Shown one piece after another: positions 40,566-48,914 of a DNA stretch of 64,000 nucleotides. The notes beneath the pieces were generated by a model. The model saw nothing but the letters and a program-made list of their open reading frames with translations. It ran no database searches and was not told where the DNA came from. A program made the translations under genes and the position numbers. Position 1 is the stretch's first letter. Each line of letters begins with the position of its first letter. This DNA is from Idiomarina abyssalis. Lineage in GTDB: Bacteria; Pseudomonadota; Gammaproteobacteria; Enterobacterales; Alteromonadaceae. The stretch is taken from NCBI RefSeq assembly GCF_900116625.1, contig NZ_FPBE01000001.1, positions 434,001-498,000 of the forward strand. Reading direction: 5' to 3'.

Positions 40566-41972
40566 ATGCGTGAAGCAATTTGGTTCCGTAGTGACTTGAG
40601 AATGTTAGATAACCCGGCGTTATTTCATGCCTGTAAAAGTGATGACGCGCCGGTTGCTGTATTTTTTGCCTGTTATGAAACTTGGGATAACCATAACTGG
40701 GCGCCAATAAAAGTCGATTTTCTTTGGCGTAACCTGAAGAGTCTACAACAAGACTTAGCAGATAACGGAATTGAGCTTGAAGTCAGGTTGGTTCCAAAAT
40801 TCAGCCAGGTTCCGGGGGCGCTTAGGCAGTTTTGCCGTGAACATGAAGTTAAGCGGGTTCATATTAACGCAGAGTATGCGCTGGATGAAAAACGTCGGGA
40901 CGCAGCGGTAGAAGCCGTACTCAGCAACGATGATATCGAACTTATAACTTACCATGGAAACTTACTGGTTGCCCCCGGACAAGTCAGGACGCAGCAGGGT
41001 GATTATTATAAGAAGTTCACTCCTTTTAACCGACGTTGGCGACAAGTTATCAGCGAGCTAGGGCAAAATGACCCCTTAAAAATTACCCCCTACACCATGG
41101 TAAAGGCCAAAGGGCTTCCGGAGCTTCCTTTTAAAAGTAAGGATTCGTCTGACTGGAGTGCAGGAGAGCAAGAAGCTTTGGGTAAGTTAGGGCAGTTTGT
41201 TGGCCATAGTGTATCGCAGTATAAAAGCGCCAGAGACATACCGGCGGAAAGTGGCACCTCAAAACTTTCTGCTTATTTAGCCTTGGGTGTTGTCGGCCCG
41301 CAAACCGCGGCGCGTGCGCTGCATCAGTTTTCCCCGGAGTTTCCTTTTGGGCTGCCGTCAGGAGCAGATACCTGGCTTACTGAGTTAGCCTGGCGCGAAT
41401 TTTATCAGCATCTTATGTATTTTGTGCCACGCTTATCTAAGGGTGAAAGTTTTCAGGCTGAAACCGATAGTATTCAATGGTTAGACGACAGTGACGCCTT
41501 TCAACGTTGGTGTGAGGGTCGTACAGGATACCCAATTGTTGACGCCGGAATGCGTCAATTGACATCAACTGGATGGATGCACAACCGCTTAAGGATGATT
41601 ACAGCTAATTTTCTGGTAAAAGATCTACTAGTGGACTGGCGAAAAGGCGAAGCTTTCTTTATGCAGCATTTGATTGACGGAAGTTTTCCGGCAAACAATG
41701 GCGGCTGGCAATGGAGCGCTTCGGTTGGTACCGATGCAGTTCCGTATTTTAGAGTTTTCAATCCTGTTAAACAAAGTGAGAAGTTTGATCCTGAAGGGGA
41801 ATACATTCGTAAATGGGTACACGAGCTTAAGGAAGTACCAACAAAGTATATTCACTGGCCTCATAGTTGGCTTCAGCAACAAAGCAGTAATAACTATTGC
41901 GAACCCGTAGTTGAGCATAAGTTTGCTCGAGAGCGATTCTTAACAACGTTTAAGCAGGTGAAAAATGGATAA
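40566..41972 (+). CDS. phrB: Deoxyribodipyrimidine photolyase (class I CPD)
   Basis: Uses blue light to split cyclobutane pyrimidine dimers. It has 468 residues. The N-terminal antenna Rossmann domain starts IWFRSDLRMLDNPAL; the C-terminal FAD domain includes TELAWREFYQHLMY, GWMHNRLRMITANFLVKDLL, and NNGGWQWSASVGTDAVPYFR with the conserved Trp and Asn around FAD. Starts 2 bases after the DUF523 gene stop; its last 8 bases overlap the next gene. Confidence 0.96.
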   Translation: MREAIWFRSDLRMLDNPALFHACKSDDAPVAVFFACYETWDNHNWAPIKVDFLWRNLKSLQQDLADNGIELEVRLVPKFSQVPGALRQFCREHEVKRVHINAEYALDEKRRDAAVEAVLSNDDIELITYHGNLLVAPGQVRTQQGDYYKKFTPFNRRWRQVISELGQNDPLKITPYTMVKAKGLPELPFKSKDSSDWSAGEQEALGKLGQFVGHSVSQYKSARDIPAESGTSKLSAYLALGVVGPQTAARALHQFSPEFPFGLPSGADTWLTELAWREFYQHLMYFVPRLSKGESFQAETDSIQWLDDSDAFQRWCEGRTGYPIVDAGMRQLTSTGWMHNRLRMITANFLVKDLLVDWRKGEAFFMQHLIDGSFPANNGGWQWSASVGTDAVPYFRVFNPVKQSEKFDPEGEYIRKWVHELKEVPTKYIHWPHSWLQQQSSNNYCEPVVEHKFARERFLTTFKQVKNG

Positions 41973-42399
41973 CAGTGAATTAGTTGAAAAGTTAAAAGAC
42001 TTTTACGACGAGCTAAAAACCGAAAACCTCGACGACTTAGATGATCTCTATCACGAGGAAATTTCCTTTACTGATCCTATTCAGCATGTGGTTGGGCTAG
42101 AGGATTTTCGTAAGTATTTAAAGCACACAATGGAGAATGTGGAATATTGCCACTTCGCATTTGATGATGAGTGTGTTGGTGAGGGGCAAGCTTTTCTGGC
42201 CTGGCAAATGCGTTATGCGCACCCTAAATTAGCTAACGGTATGGAAATTATTCTGCCGGGGGTTTCTTACCTGACTTTTGAAGATGGCAAAATTAGAGAG
42301 CAACGAGATTATTATGACCTCGGCGCCATGCTATACGAGCACGTGCCTCTGGTCGGTTATGTTATTGATAAAATTAAACAGAGGCTGACAGACGAATGA
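41965..42399 (+). CDS. SnoaL/NTF2-like small protein
   Basis: 144 residues with an NTF2-like fold pattern: N-terminal helix, LYHEEISFTDPIQHVVG and GKIREQRDYYDLGAMLYE as in SnoaL-like proteins. Such proteins bind or isomerise small hydrophobic substrates. Translationally coupled to both neighbours (8 and 4 base overlaps). The substrate is unknown; a lipid-derived molecule would suit the operon. Confidence 0.82.
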   Translation: MDNSELVEKLKDFYDELKTENLDDLDDLYHEEISFTDPIQHVVGLEDFRKYLKHTMENVEYCHFAFDDECVGEGQAFLAWQMRYAHPKLANGMEIILPGVSYLTFEDGKIREQRDYYDLGAMLYEHVPLVGYVIDKIKQRLTDE

Positions 42400-43124
42400 A
42401 AGTCTTAATTACGGGTGCTTCCTCAGGTATTGGCCGGCAGCTTGCGCTGGACTATGCAGCCGACGGGAACATGGTTGTCGTTTGCGGCCGCAATAACGAG
42501 GCTCTTAGTGAGCTGCAAAAGCAATACCCTGAACAAATATCATGTGCCGCTTTCGATATTACCAATAAAGAGTCTGCCAAGGCTTCTCTTAAAGAAGTCG
42601 AAAACATTGATGTCGCCATATTATGCGCGGGTGTCTGCGAGTACTTGAATGTTGCAGAGTTTGATGCGGACATGTTTGAGCGCGTATTTAAAGTTAATGT
42701 TTTTGGCACCATGAATTGTGTAGAAGCCTTGTTGCCACAGTTTAACGATTCAGCACGTCTGGTTATTGTCGACAGCCTGGCGCGTCTTCTGCCTTTCACC
42801 AAAGCTCAGGCATACGGTGGCTCTAAAGCAGCGATGCATTATATTGCCAGAAGCCTGGAAGTGGATTTAAAGCCGAAAGGGATTAAGGTTCAGACAGTGT
42901 CCCCAGGCTTTGTTAAAACACCAATGACAGATGCCAATGATTTTGAAATGCCGATGCGCGTTGATGTTGAGTTTGCGTCTCAGGCAATCATTAAAGGAAT
43001 TAAAAAGGGTAAGCGGGATATCGCATTCCCGTGGCTCTTCAGCAGCCTTTTGAAATTCATGTCAATTTTACCCGAAAGCATTCAAGTTAAATTATCAGAA
43101 CAAATGGCAAGGAAGCAGCAGTAA
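42396..43124 (+). CDS. Short-chain dehydrogenase/reductase
   Basis: 242 residues. Rossmann TGASSGIG at 6-13, and catalytic S127, Y140 and K144 (YGGSK) with N101. NAD(P)-dependent oxidoreductase of unknown substrate. Starts by ATGA overlap with the NTF2-like gene and shares one base with the following flavoprotein gene (TAATG). Confidence 0.93.
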   Translation: MKVLITGASSGIGRQLALDYAADGNMVVVCGRNNEALSELQKQYPEQISCAAFDITNKESAKASLKEVENIDVAILCAGVCEYLNVAEFDADMFERVFKVNVFGTMNCVEALLPQFNDSARLVIVDSLARLLPFTKAQAYGGSKAAMHYIARSLEVDLKPKGIKVQTVSPGFVKTPMTDANDFEMPMRVDVEFASQAIIKGIKKGKRDIAFPWLFSSLLKFMSILPESIQVKLSEQMARKQQ

Positions 43125-44398
43125 TGAAGATAGCCGTTATAGGAAGTGGTATTGCGGGTTTAACAAGCGCTTATTATTTGAGTAAAGAGCATCAGGTGAG
43201 CGTTTATGAGAAGAATGATTACATTGGTGGCCATACCTGTACTCGTGATATAAAAATTAACGGTAATATGTTTGCTGTTGATACCGGATTTATCGTTTTT
43301 AATGATAAAACTTATCCAAGGTTCAAACGCTTACTAAGCGAACTAAAGGTCGTGTGGCGGGATACTGAAATGAGCTTTAGTGTGCGCGACCCGAAATCAG
43401 GGTTGGAGTTTAACGGCCATAATTTGAATACCTTGTTCGCGCAGCGAAAAAACTTGTTCAGCTTGTCATTTTATCGACTTCTAAAGGGCATTCTTAAGTT
43501 CAACGAGGCTGCTAAAAAGGCATTAGAAGGCGACGTCAATGAGCTTGATAATGTTACCTTATCGGAGTTTCTGACTGAACATGATATTCCGGCGCCTGTT
43601 TCTGAATACTATTTGCTGCCGATGGTTTCAGCCATTTGGTCGGCAAGCCTTGCAGATGCTAAGGATTTTCCCCTCGGGTTCTTCCTGCGCTTTTTTAATA
43701 ATCACGGTTTGCTCAATGTCAGTGACCGGCCTCAATGGCATACCCTGGTGGGCGGCTCTCATGCCTATATACCAAGGCTGACAGAACCCTTTAAGGAAAG
43801 CATTCACTTAAACAGTGAGATCGTGACAGTAAAGCGTCAGAAAGAACAGGTTGTTTTAGTATTCAGTAGTGGGGAAGAAGAGTTTTTTGATGAAGTGATA
43901 TTTGCCTGTCACAGTGATCAGGCTTTGTCTTTGCTGCATGATGCAACAGAAGCAGAGAAAGACGTTCTGGGTGCTATTGAGTACTGTCCAAATGATGTCG
44001 TTCTTCATACCGATGAAAAATTACTACCGAAGAACCGGCGTGCCTGGGCGAGCTGGAACTACCTTCTGCGTGAAGAAGAGGCAGCAGCAACGCAACCGAG
44101 CTCTGTTACTTACAATATGAATATTTTGCAGGGGTTGCAGTGTGATAAGACGATTTGTGTCACATTAAACAATACTGCGGCTATTGACCCAGAAAAAATA
44201 ATTGAGGAATTCACCTATGATCACCCTCAATATTCGGTGGCATCTTTAAAAGCAAGAGCTAAGCGTGATCTTATTTGTGGAAAAAATAACACCCATTTTG
44301 CCGGCGCTTATTGGTATAACGGATTCCATGAGGATGGTGTCAGAAGTGCTATCGATGTTGTTAACAGGCTAAATGCCGCGGCAATTGAAAACTCATGA
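43124..44398 (+). CDS. FAD-dependent amine-oxidase-fold oxidoreductase
   Basis: 424 residues. N-terminal dinucleotide fold GSGIAGL (7-13), VYEKNDYIGGHTCT, and a C-terminal FAD contact region (FAGAYWYNGFHEDGVRSA). Family of NAD(P)-binding Rossmann/amine oxidase proteins that sit next to DUF1365 and CFA-type methyltransferases in many proteobacteria; probably oxidises or desaturates a membrane acyl chain. Overlaps DUF1365 by 4 bases. Confidence 0.9.
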   Translation: MKIAVIGSGIAGLTSAYYLSKEHQVSVYEKNDYIGGHTCTRDIKINGNMFAVDTGFIVFNDKTYPRFKRLLSELKVVWRDTEMSFSVRDPKSGLEFNGHNLNTLFAQRKNLFSLSFYRLLKGILKFNEAAKKALEGDVNELDNVTLSEFLTEHDIPAPVSEYYLLPMVSAIWSASLADAKDFPLGFFLRFFNNHGLLNVSDRPQWHTLVGGSHAYIPRLTEPFKESIHLNSEIVTVKRQKEQVVLVFSSGEEEFFDEVIFACHSDQALSLLHDATEAEKDVLGAIEYCPNDVVLHTDEKLLPKNRRAWASWNYLLREEEAAATQPSSVTYNMNILQGLQCDKTICVTLNNTAAIDPEKIIEEFTYDHPQYSVASLKARAKRDLICGKNNTHFAGAYWYNGFHEDGVRSAIDVVNRLNAAAIENS

Positions 44399-45117
44399 AC
44401 AGCGTAATTTACTGGGGCGATGTTTTTCACGTAAGGCATCGGCCTAAGCACCACGCATTTAACTATAAGTTCCAGCAGTGGTGTATCGATTTATCTGAGC
44501 TCGACGACGTCCATCGTTTAAGCCGCTGGATGTCATGTAAAGGTTTTGCCCCTTTGTGGTTTCGTCGAAAAGATTACCTGAAAGATGAAGAGGGCAGCCT
44601 GCATCAGGCGGCGTTGAAGAAAATGTCCTCCCTCGCTGGAAAAACGTTAACCGGTGATGTTTTTTTTGTGGGTAATATACGAACTTTTGGCATTTTTTTT
44701 AGCCCGGTAAACTTTTACTTTCTTCAGCAGGAAACCGGTGAATTTACTTATATGCTGGCTGAAGTTAGTAATACTCCATGGCTGCAACGCCATTATTATT
44801 TAGTTGATTTATCGGAAGACTCGCCTAAAACAACGAAACAGTTTCATGTCTCACCTTTTAACCCAATGGATATGACTTACCATTGGGAGATTACCCCGCC
44901 TAATGAGAGCTTAAAAATCATTTTAAGTGCTCACCAGGAAAACAAAGATTTTGTTGCCGGAATGAAATTAAATCGGCAACCGCTAAACCGTAGTGCGATT
45001 TACCGCGTATTAAGAACAACACCTTTCATGGCCATAAAAATTATTGGTGGCATTTATTGGCAGGCGTTAAAGCTTTTTATCAAGCGGGTTCCATTTTACG
45101 GAAACCCTGGTAGTTAA
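44395..45117 (+). CDS. DUF1365 protein
   Basis: 240 residues; the start NSVIYWGDVFHVRHRPKHHAF and the segments LSRWMSCKGF, NIRTFGIFFSPVNFYFL and HVSPFNPMDMTYHW are typical of DUF1365. No transmembrane signal peptide; the C-terminal part is hydrophobic and basic and may touch the membrane. Always-neighbour of the flavoprotein and CFA gene in this type of cluster, so a lipid-modifying step is likely. Biochemical activity not established to my knowledge. Confidence 0.9.
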   Translation: MNSVIYWGDVFHVRHRPKHHAFNYKFQQWCIDLSELDDVHRLSRWMSCKGFAPLWFRRKDYLKDEEGSLHQAALKKMSSLAGKTLTGDVFFVGNIRTFGIFFSPVNFYFLQQETGEFTYMLAEVSNTPWLQRHYYLVDLSEDSPKTTKQFHVSPFNPMDMTYHWEITPPNESLKIILSAHQENKDFVAGMKLNRQPLNRSAIYRVLRTTPFMAIKIIGGIYWQALKLFIKRVPFYGNPGS

Positions 45118-45138
45118 ATAATCAGAAGGCAAGTTTGT

Positions 45139-46377
45139 ATGTCCAGTGGTGAAACGACTATGGTGGCGCCTATCCAATACGGCGTGTGGGATAAATTATT
45201 CCGAACTATCGCATTTAAATTATTAGCGCATTTGGAATATGGCCAGCTAACGATAAAAGAAAAAGGCACGTTCATTGATACCTTTGGTCACGCCGATAAA
45301 GAGCTTAGCGCTGAAATTGATGTTAAGGACTCTTCTTTTTATCGTCGCCTGGTAACCGGGGGAAGTATTGGTGCAGCCGAACTTTATATCGATAAGCACT
45401 GGGATACTCCCGATTTAACCGCTGTGATCCGGGTATTTGCACGCAATTTGCCGGCGCTGGATAAACTGGAAACTCGTCTGGCTTGGTTAACTTTTCCGTT
45501 TAATAAATACCAGCATTGGAGTAACCGGAATCATAAAGGCCCGGCTAAAAAGAATATTTCAGCTCACTATGACCTGGGTAACGAGCTCTATACTCGCTTT
45601 CTAGACGAAGCGATGCAGTATTCAAGTGCATTGTTCCTGGATGCGGCTGATTCTTTAGAGCAGGCGCAATGTAATAAAATGAAGCGCTTATGCGACTCTT
45701 TGGCATTAAAACCTGACGATCATTTATTGGAAATAGGTACCGGCTGGGGTGGCCTGGCAGTTTACGCTGCGAAACATTATGGCTGCCGGGTTACTACAAC
45801 TACGATATCAGAAGAGCAGTTTCAGTACGCTAAAGAGCAAGTTGAGGCCGCCGGTCTCTCCGATAAAATTGAATTGCTCAAACGAGATTACCGGGACCTG
45901 AAAGGGCAGTATGACAAGTTGGTTTCCGTTGAAATGATAGAAGCCGTTGGCAAAGAGTATTTGCCAACCTTCTTCCGTACCTGCAATAAGCTTTTAAAAG
46001 AAGACGGGAAAATGTCATTGCAGGCTATAACTATTGCAGATCAGCGTGCGGCATCGTACGCGCGCTCCGTCGATTTTATCCAGAAACACATCTTTCCAGG
46101 AGGCTTTTTGCCTTCGTTAAGCCAGATGACTCAGCTATTTACGCGTTATACCGACTTAGTTGTTCGTGATGTACATGACTTTGGTCTAAGTTACGCAAAA
46201 ACACTAAGGCAATGGGAAGAACGTTTTAACAGCCACCAGAAGGAACTGGAAGAACTTGGCTACGATGAGCGGTTCTCGCGGTTATGGAATTATTATTTTA
46301 GCTATTGTGAAGGTGGCTTTCTTGAACAGCGAGTTTCTGTTGTTCAGGTTACGGCCAGCAAAGCGCAGGCTTACTAA
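45139..46377 (+). CDS. Cyclopropane-fatty-acyl-phospholipid synthase-family methyltransferase
   Basis: 412 residues. SAM-binding LEIGTGWGGLAVYAA at 197-211; AHYDLGNELYTRFL (142-155) is the CFA-family signature before it. Uses SAM to methylenate or methylate the double bond of phospholipid acyl chains. In this gene context (flavoprotein, DUF1365, SDR) the product may be a methyl-branched or furan-type acid, not a plain cyclopropane. Shares one base (TAATG) with the DUF2878 gene. Confidence 0.93.
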   Translation: MSSGETTMVAPIQYGVWDKLFRTIAFKLLAHLEYGQLTIKEKGTFIDTFGHADKELSAEIDVKDSSFYRRLVTGGSIGAAELYIDKHWDTPDLTAVIRVFARNLPALDKLETRLAWLTFPFNKYQHWSNRNHKGPAKKNISAHYDLGNELYTRFLDEAMQYSSALFLDAADSLEQAQCNKMKRLCDSLALKPDDHLLEIGTGWGGLAVYAAKHYGCRVTTTTISEEQFQYAKEQVEAAGLSDKIELLKRDYRDLKGQYDKLVSVEMIEAVGKEYLPTFFRTCNKLLKEDGKMSLQAITIADQRAASYARSVDFIQKHIFPGGFLPSLSQMTQLFTRYTDLVVRDVHDFGLSYAKTLRQWEERFNSHQKELEELGYDERFSRLWNYYFSYCEGGFLEQRVSVVQVTASKAQAY

Positions 46378-46877
46378 TGACTTCTATTCAGCACAAAATA
46401 GTCAGCTTCATTCTATTTAACGCGTTGTGGTTTAGCGCTGTGGCGGGTCGTGACAGTTATATCATTCTTAGCGGTGTTCTGTTGGCATTGCAGTTTGTTT
46501 ATAGCGTTGGGGTTGTCAAAGTCAGCTGGACTTTAATTCTGCGCTTATTCGCAGTTGGACTGTTACTGGAGGCCATAAGCATAAGCCTGGGGGTGATTGA
46601 CTTTGCCGGCGGTTACTTCCCTTTATGGTTAGCTATGCTGTGGCTTGGCTTTTCTTCCATGGCGCCGGTTGCTCTGGACTGGCTGGTTCCTAAGCCTATT
46701 TTTGCTGTCCTGGTTGGTGCTGTATCCGGGCCTGTCACTTATGTAGCAGGTGTTAAACTGAACGCCGCCACAATTGATTCAATGCCGCTGGTCATTGCCT
46801 GTTATGCGGTCATATGGGGATTAATGATGGCCTACTTTGTTTTCTCCATGTCACCCAAAAAAGAGTCGGGAGAGTGA
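46377..46877 (+). CDS. DUF2878 inner-membrane protein
   Basis: 166 residues, about five hydrophobic helices, ending in a short Lys/Glu tail. Sequence pattern matches DUF2878, a membrane family of unknown role. Coupled to the CFA-type gene. Probably assists the lipid modification or senses its result. Confidence 0.82.
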   Translation: MTSIQHKIVSFILFNALWFSAVAGRDSYIILSGVLLALQFVYSVGVVKVSWTLILRLFAVGLLLEAISISLGVIDFAGGYFPLWLAMLWLGFSSMAPVALDWLVPKPIFAVLVGAVSGPVTYVAGVKLNAATIDSMPLVIACYAVIWGLMMAYFVFSMSPKKESGE

Positions 46878-46881
46878 AGTT

Positions 46882-47388
46882 ATGAGGTTTACATTATTTG
46901 GTTTATTGGCGCTTTTCAGCGTCAACCTTTTCGCCGCCGAATGCTCGCAGTCGGTGCCTGGTAACTTCAGTAAGGTTGGAGAAACCCGGTTAAGTGTTTA
47001 TTTCTGGGATGTTTACGATGCGACCTTGTTCAGCCCGTCAGGGAATTATGAAAAGAATGAGCGTCAAGCGCTGTTATTAGAGTACCTGCGCGATATTAAA
47101 GCGAAAGATTTAATAGAGACGACAGAAGAAGAATGGCAGAAGCTGGAGCTTGACCGTGAAAAGCACAAAGACTGGTTAGCGCAATTAGATTCAATTTGGC
47201 CGAATATAGAAGAAGGAGACTGCCTCTTACTGGTTGAAGATGAAGAGGGATCGGCCGAGTTTTATCAAGGCGAAAAACTCCTGGGAACCATTAAAGACAA
47301 AGAGTTCACAGAACAGTTTTTAGCCATTTGGTTATCTGAAAACAGCCGTTTTCGTTCGGAAAGAAACGAATTGATTGGAGAGAAATAG
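46882..47388 (+). CDS. Periplasmic chalcone-isomerase-like protein
   Basis: 168 residues from the ATG at 46882, which starts a signal peptide (MRFTLFGLLALFSVNLFAA); the frame is open further upstream inside DUF2878. The mature part GETRLSVYFWDVYDATLFSPSG is the bacterial chalcone-isomerase-like domain. Members of this fold bind fatty acids; no flavonoid role is expected. The next start is 1 base beyond its stop. Confidence 0.83.
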   Translation: MRFTLFGLLALFSVNLFAAECSQSVPGNFSKVGETRLSVYFWDVYDATLFSPSGNYEKNERQALLLEYLRDIKAKDLIETTEEEWQKLELDREKHKDWLAQLDSIWPNIEEGDCLLLVEDEEGSAEFYQGEKLLGTIKDKEFTEQFLAIWLSENSRFRSERNELIGEK

Positions 47389-47389
47389 T

Positions 47390-47917
47390 ATGCAGTTATT
47401 TAAAGTGATAGCGGTAACCGTTCTGCTTTTTTTAGTGTCCGCTTGCTCTACCGGAATTGATGCTTACAAGAGTGAAAAGCCAGAATTAAAACTGGAAGAG
47501 TTTTTTAATGGTGAGCTTGTAGCTTATGGCATGGTTCAGGACTATAGCGGCGAAGTTATTCAGCGTTTTGAAGTGACTATGACCGGCACCTGGCAGGGTA
47601 ATGAAGGTGTTCTTGATGAACATTTTACCTATGCCGATGGTCGTGAAGAGCGCCGCGTCTGGCGTATAACAAAAACAGGGCCTAACAGTTACGAAGGGCG
47701 CGCAGATGATGTAAAAGGCGTAGCCAGAGGGACGACTGCGGGTAATGTATTAAACTGGGGCTATCAGCTAGAAGTAGAGGTTGATGGTGAACCCATGGTT
47801 TTGACACTGGATGACTGGCTTTATCTGATTGATGAAGACAATATGATCAATCGAACGGATATGTCCAAGTGGGGCTTCCCGGTAGGAGAGATCACGCTCT
47901 ATATTGGTAAGAAATAA
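47390..47917 (+). CDS. DUF3833 lipoprotein
   Basis: 175 residues with a lipoprotein signal ending LVSAC. The mature domain (LEEFFNGELVAYGMVQDYSG, then DDWLYLIDEDNMINRTDMSKWG) matches DUF3833, a lipocalin-like beta-rich family. Start preceded by TTGGAGAGA. Last gene of the operon that began at 39631. Likely binds a hydrophobic ligand at the envelope; unproven. Confidence 0.86.
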   Translation: MQLFKVIAVTVLLFLVSACSTGIDAYKSEKPELKLEEFFNGELVAYGMVQDYSGEVIQRFEVTMTGTWQGNEGVLDEHFTYADGREERRVWRITKTGPNSYEGRADDVKGVARGTTAGNVLNWGYQLEVEVDGEPMVLTLDDWLYLIDEDNMINRTDMSKWGFPVGEITLYIGKK

Positions 47918-47930
47918 ATATCAAGAATCT

Positions 47931-47959
47931 CTGTCAGCGACCGATAATAGGAGTATAAT
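47931..47959 (+). promoter_or_regulatory. Sigma-70 promoter of the KOW-like gene
   Basis: -35 CTGTCA (47931-47936), 17-base spacer, perfect -10 TATAAT (47954-47959), just after the DUF3833 stop. It shows the next gene is independent of the stress operon. Confidence 0.65.
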
Positions 47960-48001
47960 CCAGAGTATTGGTCAAGCCTTAAAAGGTTTAGGGAAGCTGC
48001 A

Positions 48002-48259
48002 GTGGCAATAAATTATCCGACATTTTCTTACAACAACCCCCGCATACAAGGGCAGACGGTTTTTATTAAGCGTGGTCCGCATCAGGGGAAGTTAGGGATA
48101 GTCGTAAAAACATTGGATAACGAACGGTTTCTTGTTTCTCAGGCCGAGTTTGGCTCTGAGCAGGTAATCTTTAAACGCAGTGACTTTTTAGTGCATCGTT
48201 ATCGTAAAATCAAGGTACCTATTGACCGCGTAGCGGGTAAGAACCCCGATGTTTTGTAA
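48002..48259 (+). CDS. Small KOW-like protein, GTG start
   Basis: 85 residues. The GTG at 48002 follows GGGAAG. The centre GQTVFIKRGPHQGKLGIVV resembles a KOW motif (as in NusG and L24), followed by a basic C-terminus. Possible RNA- or ribosome-associated protein; function not recognised. Has its own promoter and terminator, so it is a monocistronic gene. Confidence 0.72.
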   Translation: MAINYPTFSYNNPRIQGQTVFIKRGPHQGKLGIVVKTLDNERFLVSQAEFGSEQVIFKRSDFLVHRYRKIKVPIDRVAGKNPDVL

Positions 48260-48275
48260 GCAAAAAAGATAAACA

Positions 48276-48301
48276 AAAAAGCGACCTTAGGGTCGCTTTT
48301 T
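48276..48301. terminator. Bidirectional terminator
   Basis: AAAAAGCGACC-TTAG-GGTCGCTTTTT, symmetrical with A and T tracts, between the convergent KOW-like and histone-like genes. Confidence 0.93.
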
Positions 48302-48318
48302 GCTTTACGGGTTAGGAT

Positions 48319-48774
48319 TTACGCTGTACCACGAGGCAAGCGGCAATCACTTCCTTTATTTTCCAACTTTTGCTTCCATAACTCTTTTGCGGTTAAGCCG
48401 CCAGAACTGGATTTTTTAGCCGGTGACTGCTTCGCTGTCGATTTTTTAGCGGCAGGCTTTTTCTCAGCTTTTTTCTTAGGCTCAGCTTTTTTCTTAGGCT
48501 CAGCTTTTTTCTTAGGCTCAGCTTTTTTCGCAGCCGGTTTCTTGGCTTCCGTCTTTTTGGGTTCAGACTTTTTAGCTTCAGATTTTTTAGGCGCTGACTT
48601 TTTCTCTTTACCCAGAGCTTTAGCTTCATCTGCTAATTGTGCCAGGCGCACATTTTTGCCACCATCAACGCTGTACCAGCCGTTGCTGCTTTCAATTTTA
48701 GGCTTTTTACCGTGAGCCTTTTGATAAGCTTCGGTATATTCAGCGAGTACCTTTTCTTTATCCAGTTTGCTCAT
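48319..48774 (-). CDS. Lysine/alanine-rich histone H1-like protein
   Basis: 151 residues. A small folded N-terminal domain (about 1-55, YTEAYQKAHGKKPKIESSNG) is followed by a Lys/Ala/Pro/Glu repeat tail (AEPKKK units, about 57-125) and a short C-terminal segment (LTAKELWKQKLENKGSD). Tail composition is that of bacterial H1-like nucleoid proteins, which bind DNA without sequence choice. Strong promoter upstream. The tail repeats are coded by near-identical DNA units. Confidence 0.8.
   Translation of the reverse strand: MSKLDKEKVLAEYTEAYQKAHGKKPKIESSNGWYSVDGGKNVRLAQLADEAKALGKEKKSAPKKSEAKKSEPKKTEAKKPAAKKAEPKKKAEPKKKAEPKKKAEKKPAAKKSTAKQSPAKKSSSGGLTAKELWKQKLENKGSDCRLPRGTA
48463..48529 (-). repeat. 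18-bp tandem repeat inside the histone-like gene
   Basis: Three identical 18-bp units (48463-48480, 48481-48498, 48499-48516) plus a partial fourth. Each codes for six residues of the AEPKKK repeat. In frame, so copy-number change would lengthen or shorten the tail by 6 residues. Confidence 0.92.
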
Positions 48775-48836
48775 TCAATTGTTCCTTTATTCAAGGTTTG
48801 TTTTAAAAGGTTTGTATAAAAATACTTCACCCTTCG

Positions 48837-48865
48837 TTTATACCGTTTTTTCGGATTATTGTCTA
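48837..48865 (-). promoter_or_regulatory. Sigma-70 promoter of the histone-like gene
   Basis: Minus strand: -35 TAGACA (48860-48865), 17-base spacer, -10 TATAAA (48837-48842), each one mismatch from consensus. Confidence 0.7.
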
Positions 48866-48914
48866 ATTTCGGGTAAACTTAAGCCTATTTGCACAGTGAA
48901 TTTGGTTTTTAATT

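Noticed and set aside
48463-48529. Short tandem repeats as a CRISPR array
   Set aside because: Units are 18 bp, directly adjacent with no spacers, and in frame with a Lys-rich protein.
48393-48629. Arg/Lys/Leu-rich 78-codon frame overlapping the histone-like gene
   Set aside because: Out-of-frame reading of the same repeats; the other frame has the ribosome binding site, folded N-terminus and promoter.
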